Shown here: positions 50,457 to 59,345 of the stretch, one piece after another
Layout: every line of letters starts with the position of its first letter
Numbering within the stretch: the stretch's first letter is position 1
Assembly: GCF_900205965.1 (NCBI RefSeq)
Contig: NZ_OAOF01000005.1
Location: 124,001-188,000, forward strand
Length of the DNA: 64,000 nt
Direction of reading: 5' to 3'
From: Lacrimispora amygdalina
GTDB taxonomy: Bacteria; Bacillota; Clostridia; Lachnospirales; Lachnospiraceae
Program-made: the position numbers and the translations under genes
Notes under the pieces: generated by a model
Seen by the model: the letters and a program-made list of their open reading frames with translations, nothing else
Told to the model about the DNA's origin: nothing
The model's database searches: none

Positions 50457-51892
50457 TGGCAGACCATTATGACATTATCATTATAGGAGGAGGACCGGGC
50501 GGTTATACTGCTGCATTAAAAGCAGCTTCACTGGGATTTAAAACCGCAATTGTAGAAAAGGAGAAGCTGGGAGGCACGTGTGTTAATAAAGGCTGTATTC
50601 CCACAAAATCGCTTCTGCACGCAGCAAGTAAATTTAAAGAACTGCAAAATTGTGATGAATTCGGCGTATCCACAGATTTTATTTCCTTTGATTTTAAGAA
50701 AATGCAGCAATATAAGAAAAGTTCCGTTAAGTCCTATCGAAAGGGCATTACAGATCTCATTGAAACAGAAAATATTACGGTTCTTTCCGGAACGGGTATC
50801 ATACGAAGAAATAAAACGGTAGAAGTCCACAGTGTACAGGGAAAGGATTATTATACTGGGGATTACTTAATTATAGCAACAGGTGCAAAGTGTGTAATTC
50901 CTCCAATACCGGGTGCAGATTTGCCGGGGGTTCTGACCAGTGAGCGGCTGCTGGCTTCGGACAACTGGAATTATGACCGTCTTGTGGTGATCGGAGGAGG
51001 AGTCATAGGTGTGGAGTTTGCTACCATTTTCAGTGCACTCTGTTCCCAGGTGACAATTCTGGAACGGGAAGCCCATCTTCTTGGACCTATGGATTCGGAA
51101 GTATCTCAGGCACTGGAAGAGGAGCTGAAACTAAGAGGGATAACAATTCATTGTCAGGTCAATGTGAAGGAAATTAAAGAAGATACAGACCATGGTTTGT
51201 CCTGTGTCTTTGAAAAGGCGGGAGAAGAGCATACCATTCAAACCGGGCACATCTTAATTGCAGCAGGGAGACAACCCTTTCTGGAAGGTCTGCTGGGAGA
51301 GGACGTAAGTCTGGAACTGGAGAATGGCCATTTAAAGGTAAATTCGGAATTTCAGACCAGTGAACCCGGGATCTATGCCATCGGAGATGCAGCCTCAGAT
51401 ATTCTTCTTGCCCATGTAGCTGCGGCACAGGGTACATATGTAGTGGAGAAGATCGCTGGAGTGGAGCATACCATACGCCTGTCTGTTGTTCCCAACGGAA
51501 TGTTCGTGAAATTACCGGTTGTTCCCAGCTGCATTTACACAGAACCTGAGATTGCATCAGTGGGGATTACCCGGGAAGCTGCTATAGCAAACAATATGCA
51601 TGTACGATGCGGTCATTATTCCATGAGTGGCAATGGAAAATCCATCATTACCAGCAGGCAGAACGGATTTATTCATCTGGTATTTGAAGAATTTTCCGGC
51701 ACTCTTGTGGGAGCCCAGATTGTCTGTCCCAGAGCAACTGATATGATTAGTGAGATGGCGACCGCAATTGCAAATGGATTAACGGCGAAACAGCTTCGGC
51801 TGGCCATGCGTGCCCATCCAACGTATAGTGAGGGCATAACGGCAGCAATTGAAAATTATTTTGAAACCAAAGGAGAGCAAGGCAATGATTAA
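50456..51892 (+). CDS. lpdA: Dihydrolipoyl dehydrogenase
   Basis: A 478-residue flavoprotein disulfide reductase. FAD loop IIIIGGGPGGYTAALKA, redox disulfide GGTCVNKGCIPTKSLL, NAD loop LVVIGGGVIGVEFATIFSAL, second FAD motif GIYAIGDAA and C-terminal active-site RAHPTYSEGI are intact. It reoxidises lipoyl groups. No E1, E2 or glycine cleavage genes are adjacent; it lies between a phosphatase and a peptidase, so it may serve a complex encoded elsewhere. The stop overlaps the start of the next gene. Confidence 0.92.
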   Translation: MADHYDIIIIGGGPGGYTAALKAASLGFKTAIVEKEKLGGTCVNKGCIPTKSLLHAASKFKELQNCDEFGVSTDFISFDFKKMQQYKKSSVKSYRKGITDLIETENITVLSGTGIIRRNKTVEVHSVQGKDYYTGDYLIIATGAKCVIPPIPGADLPGVLTSERLLASDNWNYDRLVVIGGGVIGVEFATIFSALCSQVTILEREAHLLGPMDSEVSQALEEELKLRGITIHCQVNVKEIKEDTDHGLSCVFEKAGEEHTIQTGHILIAAGRQPFLEGLLGEDVSLELENGHLKVNSEFQTSEPGIYAIGDAASDILLAHVAAAQGTYVVEKIAGVEHTIRLSVVPNGMFVKLPVVPSCIYTEPEIASVGITREAAIANNMHVRCGHYSMSGNGKSIITSRQNGFIHLVFEEFSGTLVGAQIVCPRATDMISEMATAIANGLTAKQLRLAMRAHPTYSEGITAAIENYFETKGEQGND

Positions 51893-53672
51893 AGAGAGAC
51901 TGGAACAGTTAAGAAGCCTTATGGCAGAACGCCATATTGATGCCTATATGATACCTACCTCTGATTTTCATGAATCAGAGTATGTAGGGGAATATTTTAA
52001 AGCGAGAGAATTTATGACCGGATTTACCGGATCAGCAGGAACTGCAGTGATAACAAAGGATGAAGCTGGCTTATGGACAGACGGCAGATATTTTGTGCAG
52101 GCAGGAATGCAGCTTTCAGGTACTGGTATAGAACTGAGAAAAATGGGCAGTCCAGGAGTTCCTGACATCATGGAATATCTGGAAAAAGTGCTGCCGGAGG
52201 GTGGAAAACTGGGTTTTGACGGACGGGTTGTCAACTGCCGCCAGGGCCAGGAACTGGAAGAAAAGCTGGCAGACAAGCATGTAACTATAGTATATGAAGA
52301 GGATCTGGTGGATCAGATCTGGAGTCAGCGCCCGGCTTTATCCAAAGAGCCTGTCTGGATTCTTGATGAAAAGTATGCCGGTAAATCCGCTTCTGAGAAA
52401 ATCAGTGATTTAAGAAAAGAAATGAAGAAAGAAAAGGCAACAGTTCATGTTCTCACCACACTGGATGATATTGTATGGCTTTTAAATATCAGAGGCAATG
52501 ACGTAAGCTGCAATCCGGTTGTCCTTTCCTATGCAATGGTAACAATGGAGCGGTTTTATCTGTTTATTAATGAAGAAGTGTTAAATGATGAGGTGAAAGC
52601 TTATTTAAAAGAGCTGTCTGTAACAGTCTGCCCTTATCATGATATCTACGTTTCTGTTGGACAGCTGAGAGATCAGAAAATTCTTATGGAAACAGGAAGA
52701 ACCAATTATGCCATCGTAAAGGGTATTGATTCTTCCAACCGGATCATTGACCGGATGAATCCCACTGTACTGGCAAAAGCTATGAAGAACCCTGTAGAAG
52801 TGGAAAACATGAAAAAAGCTCATGTGAAAGACGGTGCGGCCATGGTGAAATTCATCTACTGGCTGAAGAAGAATGTGGGACATGAAACAATCACTGAGGT
52901 AAGCGCCCAGGAGTTATTAGATAAACTTCGTTCTGAGCAGGAGGGAAATTTAGGGATCAGCTTTGATACCATCTCTGCTTATGGAGCCAATGCGGCCATG
53001 TGCCATTATAAGGCTACATCAGAGAGCGATGCAGTGATTGAGCCAAAAGGACTTTATCTGGTGGATTCCGGCGGTCAGTATTACGAGGGAACCACAGACG
53101 TAACCAGGACTGTAGCAGTAGGTCCGCTGACCAATGAGGAGCGGGAGCATTTTACACTTACAGTCATCAGCATGTTACGCCTGGCAGCTGTAAAGTTTCT
53201 TCATGGCTGCAGGGGTCTGACGCTTGACTATGTTGCCAGAGAGCCGTTCTGGAGCCGGGGCATCAATTTTGACCATGGTACGGGACATGGAGTGGGGTAT
53301 CTGCTCAATGTTCATGAACGTCCCAATGGAATCCGCTGGCGTATGGTTCCGGAGCGTCAGGACAACTGCATTCTGGAAGAAGGTATGATCACTTCCGATG
53401 AGCCTGGAGTTTATATAGAGGGCAGCCACGGAGTGAGAACCGAAAACCTGATAGTATGCAAAAAAGCGGAGTCAAATGAGTACGGTCAGTTTATGGAATT
53501 TGAATTCCTGACCATGGTGCCGATTGACTTAGAAGCGATTGATCTTTCCCTGATGACAGAACGGGATATAACGCTTCTCAATGATTACCATAAGGCGGTT
53601 TACGAAGCGGTGGCACCACATCTTACAGAAGAAGAAGCATTGTGGCTGAAAGAGAATACCAGAGCTATATAG
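51885..53672 (+). CDS. Aminopeptidase P family protein (M24B, Xaa-Pro)
   Basis: A 595-residue three-domain aminopeptidase P. Two N-terminal creatinase-like domains (IPTSDFHESEYVGEYFKARE, TDGRYFVQAG; residues 1-310) precede the M24 pita-bread domain. The metal ligands are in LVDSGGQYYEGTTDVTRTV (two Asp), NFDHGTGHGVG (His), EEGMITSDEPGVY (Glu) and GVRTENLIV (Glu). It cleaves X-Pro N-terminal bonds in the cytoplasm. The ATG at 51,885 follows GGAGAGCAAGG. Confidence 0.93.
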   Translation: MIKERLEQLRSLMAERHIDAYMIPTSDFHESEYVGEYFKAREFMTGFTGSAGTAVITKDEAGLWTDGRYFVQAGMQLSGTGIELRKMGSPGVPDIMEYLEKVLPEGGKLGFDGRVVNCRQGQELEEKLADKHVTIVYEEDLVDQIWSQRPALSKEPVWILDEKYAGKSASEKISDLRKEMKKEKATVHVLTTLDDIVWLLNIRGNDVSCNPVVLSYAMVTMERFYLFINEEVLNDEVKAYLKELSVTVCPYHDIYVSVGQLRDQKILMETGRTNYAIVKGIDSSNRIIDRMNPTVLAKAMKNPVEVENMKKAHVKDGAAMVKFIYWLKKNVGHETITEVSAQELLDKLRSEQEGNLGISFDTISAYGANAAMCHYKATSESDAVIEPKGLYLVDSGGQYYEGTTDVTRTVAVGPLTNEEREHFTLTVISMLRLAAVKFLHGCRGLTLDYVAREPFWSRGINFDHGTGHGVGYLLNVHERPNGIRWRMVPERQDNCILEEGMITSDEPGVYIEGSHGVRTENLIVCKKAESNEYGQFMEFEFLTMVPIDLEAIDLSLMTERDITLLNDYHKAVYEAVAPHLTEEEALWLKENTRAI

Positions 53673-53673
53673 A

Positions 53674-53713
53674 AAACAGGCAGGACCTTTTAATTAAGGT
53701 TCTGCCTGTTTTT
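53674..53713. terminator. Bidirectional terminator
   Basis: AAACAGGCAG (53,674-53,683) pairs with CTGCCTGTTT (53,702-53,711), with CCTT/AAGG inside. It serves the peptidase gene and the convergent XRE gene, whose last codons it overlaps. Confidence 0.9.
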
Positions 53714-54035
53714 GACTGTCTGCCTTCGCGCTGAGCCGCAATAAAATTGGAAATACTGCTTCCAGATCTTCATGGCTTAATTCTTTCAAGATTGCGGCGG
53801 CCTCCCAGAAAAGAGTCTGCTCTTTTTTTTCTGTATTAAAAAACTCAATGGGAGTAATTTCAAGATAATCACAGATTTCAAAAAACTGTTTCATGGAAGG
53901 CAAAGAACGCCCTGAAGAGATACCCTGAATATAGCTTTTATTCTTTCCCAGATCTAAACTCATCTGATATTCGGATATATTTTTCTTCAGGCGGAGTTCC
54001 GTAATTCGGTTCCTGACAAATTGTTCATCCAACAT
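53694..54035 (-). CDS. XRE-family helix-turn-helix regulator
   Basis: A 113-residue protein. HTH_3 domain at ~5-62 (ITELRLKKNISEYQMSLDLG, KNKSYIQGISSGRSLPSMKQ), with a C-terminal helical tail containing SHEDLEAVFPILLRL. The ATG at 54,035 with GAGGTGAT is preferred over an upstream frame extension. An inverted repeat lies upstream (54,077-54,097). Confidence 0.85.
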   Translation of the reverse strand: MLDEQFVRNRITELRLKKNISEYQMSLDLGKNKSYIQGISSGRSLPSMKQFFEICDYLEITPIEFFNTEKKEQTLFWEAAAILKELSHEDLEAVFPILLRLSAKADSQKQAEP

Positions 54036-54076
54036 TATCACCTCTTGGTTTATCATAAAGGATATTTTAACCAGAC

Positions 54077-54097
54077 ATTACGTATTATATGCGTAAT
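54077..54097. promoter_or_regulatory. Inverted repeat upstream of the XRE gene
   Basis: ATTACG (54,077-54,082) and CGTAAT (54,092-54,097) are complementary across 9 bases. It is a candidate operator between the divergent XRE and diguanylate cyclase genes. Confidence 0.45.
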
Positions 54098-54206
54098 AAT
54101 GCCCTAAAAACAAGTTGCATATACGGTTGAAAAGCGTTATCATGTATGATATACGAATAGAAAAGATGGGTAATGAAGGATTCCATGAGGTACAGGGGGA
54201 AGTATC

Positions 54207-55106
54207 ATGACAGGAAATTCAGAAATGCAATTAGAAAGTGAGAGTAAGGGAATCGAACAGGAGCTTTACCGTTTCAGCCAGACGGAGCAGCTGTACGGGT
54301 ATATGAGTTTTTTTACTGACACTGTATTGTTCGAGTATTCCTATCCGGAGAAGCGGCTGTATCTTTCCGCTAATGCAAAAGGTAACATTAATCTGCAGGC
54401 ATTTCAGCTTTTTTTTTCTAAGCACAGAGACAATGCACCAAAAGAGGGTGAGATGCGTTCATTTGAGTTCAGCCTTGGAAAGATGGGAGAGCCATTTCAC
54501 TGGTGCAGCTGCAAGTTAACTGCTATCTGGGAGGACAAAAAGTCAGCTCCCTTTAAGCTGATCGGAAAGCTGCAGGACATCAGTGGATTAAAAGCAAGAG
54601 AAGAACAGCTGCTTTTAAAGTCGATTAAAGACGGCCTGACCGGAGTATATAACAAATCGGCATTTGAATATCGGGTTGATGAGCTTTTAAAAGATGAGAT
54701 GGAAAGCTGGCTATGTATGATTGACATAGACAATTTCAAAGAAATAAACGATTGCTATGGACATCCCACAGGGGACAGGATCCTGATGAAGGTAGGCGGA
54801 ATGCTTTGCGACCTTTTTCCGGAACCAGATCTGGTAGGCAGAGTAGGCGGAGATGAGTTTGTGGTATTTACATCTGGCAATAATGTTTATAAGCGGGCGG
54901 AAAAGCTTTTAAAAAGGGCAAAGAAAGCAGTACCGGATGGAGAAGGACGCCTTTCTGTCAGTATCGGCATTGTTTCCAGTGCCGGAAAAAAAGAAATAAA
55001 TTACCAGAAGCTTTTTTCACAGGCGGACCGTGCCATGTATTATGCCAAGCAGGCGGGAAAGAACAGAATAGCCTCCTACCATGATAACATCTGGCAGGTC
55101 ACTTAG
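54207..55106 (+). CDS. Diguanylate cyclase (GGDEF domain)
   Basis: A 299-residue protein. The N-terminal ~130 residues form a PAS-like sensor (FFTDTVLFEYSYPEKRLYLS, FHWCSCKLTAIWED, GKLQDISGLKAREE). The C-terminal GGDEF domain is intact: DGLTGVYNKSAFEYRVDELL, IDIDNFKEINDCYGHPTGD, active site GRVGGDEFVVF. No RxxD inhibitory site is clear before it. It makes c-di-GMP from GTP. No membrane segment, so it senses a cytoplasmic signal. Confidence 0.92.
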   Translation: MTGNSEMQLESESKGIEQELYRFSQTEQLYGYMSFFTDTVLFEYSYPEKRLYLSANAKGNINLQAFQLFFSKHRDNAPKEGEMRSFEFSLGKMGEPFHWCSCKLTAIWEDKKSAPFKLIGKLQDISGLKAREEQLLLKSIKDGLTGVYNKSAFEYRVDELLKDEMESWLCMIDIDNFKEINDCYGHPTGDRILMKVGGMLCDLFPEPDLVGRVGGDEFVVFTSGNNVYKRAEKLLKRAKKAVPDGEGRLSVSIGIVSSAGKKEINYQKLFSQADRAMYYAKQAGKNRIASYHDNIWQVT

Positions 55107-55108
55107 CA

Positions 55109-55687
55109 TTAGTTCATACCAGGCAGATCAACCGGGATGAAGCTATGGTTTATGGCGGGAAGAATCTGGTTAATTAAATCAGCTGTTTTCATTTTCAGAC
55201 TGCTGGTATTGATGCAGGGGTGGCAGCCAAAGAACTCAGAGAAGAGCACATCTTTGTCAATGAGCAGCTGAACTTTGTTATCTCTATCATTCATAAGCCC
55301 GAGAACAGAAACAGAACCGGGAGTGATATCTAAAAATTTAATCATAAACTCCGAATCAGCAAATGAGAGTCTGGAGGAGCCGATTTGTTTTGAAAGAAAA
55401 GAAGTGCGGAATTTCTTTTTCCCAGGAAGCAGGAGTAAGAAGAATTCCGTTTTTTTTGCGTTGCATAGAAACAGATTTTTGCAGATATCAATGTTTAGCA
55501 GGGAATCAACTTCCCGGCAGGCATCAATGGTGGGGAGCGGAGCATGGTCGAGCCGCTGATAGGGGATTTCAAGCCGGTCTAAGAGATCGTAGGTGCGGAT
55601 CTCTTTTTCCAATCGGTCAGATAAATCAGCTGGTCGGCCATAATAAAGTGTTCTATCTATATAGAAGTTGTTACTGGCATCTGACAA
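55109..55687 (-). CDS. YbaK/ProX-type aminoacyl-tRNA deacylase
   Basis: A 192-residue trans-editing protein of the ProX/PrdX family. It has the conserved LEIPYQRLDHAPLPTIDACR, the Lys-containing KNLFLCNAKKTEFFLLLLPG, and LLIDKDVLFSEFFGCHPCIN near the end (the usual GxHP). It hydrolyses mischarged Ala-tRNA-Pro or similar. It ends 2 bases from the convergent diguanylate cyclase. RBS AAAGGAGGAAAG. Confidence 0.9.
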   Translation of the reverse strand: MSDASNNFYIDRTLYYGRPADLSDRLEKEIRTYDLLDRLEIPYQRLDHAPLPTIDACREVDSLLNIDICKNLFLCNAKKTEFFLLLLPGKKKFRTSFLSKQIGSSRLSFADSEFMIKFLDITPGSVSVLGLMNDRDNKVQLLIDKDVLFSEFFGCHPCINTSSLKMKTADLINQILPAINHSFIPVDLPGMN

Positions 55688-55713
55688 TTGTCTTTCCTCC
55701 TTTTTCTCTTTTG

Positions 55714-55754
55714 AACTATTATAACCGCCGGCGGTGAAAAAGCAATAGTTTTTT
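55714..55754 (+). terminator. Terminator upstream of the rRNA methyltransferase gene
   Basis: AACTATT (55,714-55,720) pairs with AATAGTT (55,744-55,750), followed by TTTT; an inner CCGCCGGCGG palindrome strengthens it. It may stop antisense read-through from the diguanylate cyclase gene. Confidence 0.6.
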
Positions 55755-55840
55755 AAGAATCAAAGGAATTCGGTGGTTTTATGGGAAAGAATATACTATA
55801 ATAGCTTTTGATAATAGAAAAGAAAAGGCGGTTTCATGAA

Positions 55841-57316
55841 ATGATAGATAATCGATTGAAAAAGGAAACGTTTCGTATAGAAGGAAAGAAAGCCAGGGGA
55901 AAGAGCGGTGAAGGAGAAAAAGCCGGAGGAAAGAAAGCCGGGGGAAGAACAGAAAAGAACGAATTTGCCAATGACAGGAAAGGGCGTATGGGGGAGAAGG
56001 AGAACGGGAAAAAGGAGAGTGGGAAAAAGGCGGTCAGGCAGAATGGGAATGAGCAAACAGGCAGGCTGCGGACCGGGAAGATTCGAACCGATAAGAAAAA
56101 TGATGATGAGAAACCGAATAATAAGATCAGAAAGGAGCGGGGACAGGGCAATACAACCCAATGCCCGGTATACAGAAGGTGTGGAAGCTGCCAGCTTCTC
56201 CATCTGCCCTATAAAAAACAGCTGGATCAGAAACAAAAAGATCTGGAGACATTGTTAAAGCCGTTTTGCCGCCTGGAGTCTATGATAGGTATGAGCGATC
56301 CTTATCACTATCGAAATAAAGTACATGCCGTTTTTGACCATGACAGAAAGGGAAATCCCATATCGGGTGTTTACGAAGCCAATTCCCATATAGTAGTTCC
56401 TGTAGAAAGCTGCCTGATTGAGGATCAGAAATCAGATGAGATCATCGGAACCATCAGAGGAATGTTAAAATCATTTAAAATCCGTACTTATGATGAGGAC
56501 ACAGGATATGGCTTACTGCGCCATGTCTTAATCCGCCGCGGTTTTGTGACAGGCGAGATCATGGTGGTGCTGGTGACCGCCTCTCCCATATTTCCTTCAA
56601 AGAATAATTTTCTAAAAGCCTTGAGGGAACACCATCCGGAAATTACGACAGTGATACAAAATGTAAATAACAGGGGAACCAGCATGGTGCTGGGAGATAA
56701 GGAACATGTACTTTATGGTAAAGGTTATATCGAAGACGTTCTTTGTGGATGCCGCTTCCGCATATCTTCCAAGTCCTTTTACCAGGTAAATCCGGTACAG
56801 ACAGAGGTTCTCTATAAGAAAGCGATTGAAGCAGCGGGTCTGACCGGAAAAGAGCGGATCATTGATGCTTATTGTGGTATCGGCACAATTGGAATTGTTG
56901 CCAGCAGCCATGTAAAAGAAGTGATTGGTGTGGAATTAAATAAGGATGCGGTTCGTGATGCAATTGAAAATGCTAAAATCAATAAGGTAAAGAACGCAAG
57001 CTTCTATTGTAATGATGCCGGAAAGTTTATGGTGAATATGGCGGAGTCCGGAGAGCATGTTGATGTTGTGTTTATGGACCCGCCAAGGAGCGGGAGCACG
57101 GAGGAGTTTATTGACTCTGTTTCTAGAATGAGACCGGATAAAGTGGTATATGTGTCTTGCGGGCCGGAGACATTGGCCAGGGATTTGGAGTACTTTAGGA
57201 AGAAAGGGTATGAAGCGAAGAAGGCGTGGGGGGTGGATATGTTTCCGTGGACCACACATGTTGAAGCGGTGATAAGGATGACGTATTGTGGTTTGGATAA
57301 GAAAAACAGGGGTTAG
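55841..57316 (+). CDS. rlmD: 23S rRNA (uracil-5-)-methyltransferase, RlmD/RlmCD type, with basic N-terminal tail
   Basis: A 491-residue protein. The catalytic part begins at ~100. It has the iron-sulfur Cys cluster CPVYRRCGSCQLLHL, the SAM motif IIDAYCGIGTIGIVASSHVK, DVVFMDPPRSGSTEEF and the catalytic Cys loop VYVSCGPETLARDLEYF. It methylates C5 of uridine in 23S rRNA. The first ~100 residues are unusual: a Lys/Gly/Glu-rich, low-complexity tail (KKARGKSGEGEKAGGKKAGG) instead of a TRAM domain. The ATG at 55,841 is chosen over a TTG at 55,808. Confidence 0.88.
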   Translation: MIDNRLKKETFRIEGKKARGKSGEGEKAGGKKAGGRTEKNEFANDRKGRMGEKENGKKESGKKAVRQNGNEQTGRLRTGKIRTDKKNDDEKPNNKIRKERGQGNTTQCPVYRRCGSCQLLHLPYKKQLDQKQKDLETLLKPFCRLESMIGMSDPYHYRNKVHAVFDHDRKGNPISGVYEANSHIVVPVESCLIEDQKSDEIIGTIRGMLKSFKIRTYDEDTGYGLLRHVLIRRGFVTGEIMVVLVTASPIFPSKNNFLKALREHHPEITTVIQNVNNRGTSMVLGDKEHVLYGKGYIEDVLCGCRFRISSKSFYQVNPVQTEVLYKKAIEAAGLTGKERIIDAYCGIGTIGIVASSHVKEVIGVELNKDAVRDAIENAKINKVKNASFYCNDAGKFMVNMAESGEHVDVVFMDPPRSGSTEEFIDSVSRMRPDKVVYVSCGPETLARDLEYFRKKGYEAKKAWGVDMFPWTTHVEAVIRMTYCGLDKKNRG

Positions 57317-57360
57317 ACCACAAGATATAGTGGTTTTTGACTGAAAAATGAGCAAAAGAT

Positions 57361-57397
57361 GGGGCTAAAAAATGCGATTTTTAGCCCCGTTTTTTTG
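57361..57397 (+). terminator. Terminator after the rRNA methyltransferase gene
   Basis: GGGGCTAAAAA (57,361-57,371) pairs with TTTTTAGCCCC (57,378-57,388), followed by GTTTTTTT. A smaller ACCAC/GTGGT hairpin with TTTTT lies just before it (57,317-57,338). The rest of 57,398-57,586 shows no gene. Confidence 0.93.
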
Positions 57398-57586
57398 GCT
57401 CTTCCACGGATGACATAGGATAGTTGAAGGCAAAATCGGTCCAAATTGTTTTTATAAATAGGAAAAAGTAAGGGATATAGCTTAGCAGGGAGCGCGAAAT
57501 GTCGGGTGTGCGACCCCTCGAAAAAGAAAAAGTTTCAAAATTAGAAAAGACGGAGAACCGCATAGATAAAGGGTTTTCTGGCATAT

Positions 57587-57659
57587 GGGGATATAGCTCA
57601 GCTGGGGGAGCGCTTGAATGGCATTCAAGAGGTCGTGGGTTCGAGTCCCATTATCTCCA
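57587..57659 (+). tRNA. tRNA-Ala (GGC)
   Basis: A 73-base cloverleaf: acceptor GGGGATA/TATCTCC (one G-T pair), D-arm AGCTCAGCTGGGGGAGC, anticodon stem CTTGA/TCAAG with loop ATGGCAT (anticodon GGC), T-arm GGTTCGAGTCC. The CCA end is not encoded. Confidence 0.93.
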
Positions 57660-57668
57660 CTTAAACTA

Positions 57669-57698
57669 TAAGCCACGGGCAGGGATGCTTGTGGCTTA
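57669..57698 (+). terminator. Terminator of tRNA-Ala
   Basis: TAAGCCAC (57,669-57,676) pairs with GTGGCTTA (57,691-57,698), followed by AATTAT. Confidence 0.7.
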
Positions 57699-57802
57699 AA
57701 TTATAACTTATAGGGACGGGACACTTGGTAAATCAAGGGCAAAAGAGGTACATTTTCAAATGTGAAATGTGCCTTTTTTATTTACTTAACAAATCTAAAT
57801 TA

Positions 57803-58012
57803 ATGATTATACTTATAAGAGAATACAGTTTGGACAGAGATGAGATTGTAGTAGCAACTAAAGTGGATATGGTAATACGTCCTGGAATATTAAATGGTGG
57901 CGGACTTTCACGAAATGATGAGGTTTCTGCTTTAGGTATCAAGCTTTCTGAGGATGAAATTATAGCTCTTGAAAAATCATATGTTCCGCATCCGGTACTT
58001 GGATTGTTTTAA
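57803..58012 (+). pseudogene. Aldo/keto reductase remnant with internal deletion
   Basis: The frame reads REYSLDRDEIVVATKVDMVI and GGLSRNDE, matching the middle of an aldo/keto reductase. It then jumps to ALGIKLSEDEIIALEKSYVP and HPVLGLF, the C-terminal end of the same family. About 150 residues between these and the N-terminus are missing. A decayed relative of the intact reductase gene downstream. Confidence 0.75.
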
Positions 58013-58024
58013 TAATTAATTGTA

Positions 58025-58066
58025 AAAAGGCATTTTTCAAAGAAAGTTCTTTGAAAAATGCCTTTT
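58025..58066 (+). terminator. Strong terminator
   Basis: An 18-base perfect stem (AAAAGGCATTTTTCAAAG with its complement, 58,025-58,066) with a 6-base loop, after the reductase remnant. The gap 58,067-58,261 has no gene. Confidence 0.9.
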
Positions 58067-58261
58067 AGATTAGTTAAGCAATAATATAATCTGTAATCTG
58101 TAACATGATATGAACTTCTATAAATATGTAAAAAAATCTTGCTACGGAGTTAACTCCAAGTGCTATTCTAAATTAAAAGATATTTGGTTAAGCTTCTGAC
58201 AGGCTTTTAACTATAGAAATAGGTTTGACAGAGATAATAATATTTAAAGTGAGGTAGAGAA

Positions 58262-59251
58262 ATGAAAAAGCAAATTTTAGGTAGAAAACTTGAAGTATCA
58301 GCAGTTAGTCTTGGTTGTATGGGAATGACACATGCCTATGGAGCTCCATCGGGTGTAAAGGAAATGACTCAACTAATCGAACAGGCAGTAGATATCGGAT
58401 ATACCATGTTTGATACTGCTGAGTGCTATACAGGAACGAATCCCGATGGAAGTACAGCGTATAATGAAGAATTAGTTGGAAATGCATTAAAACCACACAG
58501 AAATAAGGTGATAATCGCAACTAAATTTGGTGTACGGATAACTGCATCTGGTCTTGAGGCTGACAGCAGACCTTCCACGATAAGACAGTCAATCGAGGGA
58601 AGTTTAAAACGCCTTGGTACAGATTATATTGATTTATATTATCAACATCGTGTAGATCCGAATGTACCAGTAGACGAAGTAGCCGGTGTTATGCAGGAAC
58701 TTATGAATGAAGGGAAGATTATAAATTGGGGCATTTCTCAAGCGGATATTGATATAATCCGACGCGCCCATGCAGTATGTCCTTTGAGTGCTGTTCAGAA
58801 TCGCTACTCAATGATGTATAGAGATACAGAAGTTTTGTTTTCCGTTTTAGAGGAATTAAATATAGGACTTGTAGCTTTTAGCCCACTTGCAAACGGTTTA
58901 TTAACAGATGCGTATAAGAAGGGGACAGTATTTAATGAGAGTGGTGATTATAGGAGTTTTATGCCACAGTTTAAACCAGAAGCTTATGATGCGAACAGAG
59001 AATTATTAGATATGCTGAATCATATTGCAGTGGAGAAAAATGCAACTCCAGCAGCGGTATCGCTGGCCTGGATGATTTGTAAGAATCCATGGATTGTGCC
59101 GATTCCTGGGACAAGAAAGCTGACACGTCTGGAGGAAAACGCTAATGCAGCCAATATTGAACTTACTCAAGATGATGTAAAACAAATGGATGATTTGCTT
59201 AATCAAATGAATATGTCTGAGATATTTGGCGGTATGCATGTTAACAGATGA
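58262..59251 (+). CDS. Aldo/keto reductase
   Basis: A 329-residue AKR. The catalytic set is visible: FDTAECYTG (Asp and Tyr), VIIATKFGVR (Lys) and DLYYQHRVDP (His). The NADPH-binding end has VPIPGTRKLTRLEENANAAN. It reduces aldehydes or ketones; substrate unknown. RBS GTGAGG. It is followed by a LysR gene, suggesting redox-responsive control. Confidence 0.92.
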   Translation: MKKQILGRKLEVSAVSLGCMGMTHAYGAPSGVKEMTQLIEQAVDIGYTMFDTAECYTGTNPDGSTAYNEELVGNALKPHRNKVIIATKFGVRITASGLEADSRPSTIRQSIEGSLKRLGTDYIDLYYQHRVDPNVPVDEVAGVMQELMNEGKIINWGISQADIDIIRRAHAVCPLSAVQNRYSMMYRDTEVLFSVLEELNIGLVAFSPLANGLLTDAYKKGTVFNESGDYRSFMPQFKPEAYDANRELLDMLNHIAVEKNATPAAVSLAWMICKNPWIVPIPGTRKLTRLEENANAANIELTQDDVKQMDDLLNQMNMSEIFGGMHVNR

Positions 59252-59345
59252 TTTCAGCTACTAGAAAAGGAAGAATATTGGATTTAAATCAAAATGATAT
59301 ATTTTTCTATATACCTATAATTGCTAGAAAAAAAGGAGGTTTTCG

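Noticed and set aside
55275..55737. Forward frames opposite the tRNA deacylase gene
   Set aside because: The reverse-strand frame has all ProX family motifs and a strong RBS.
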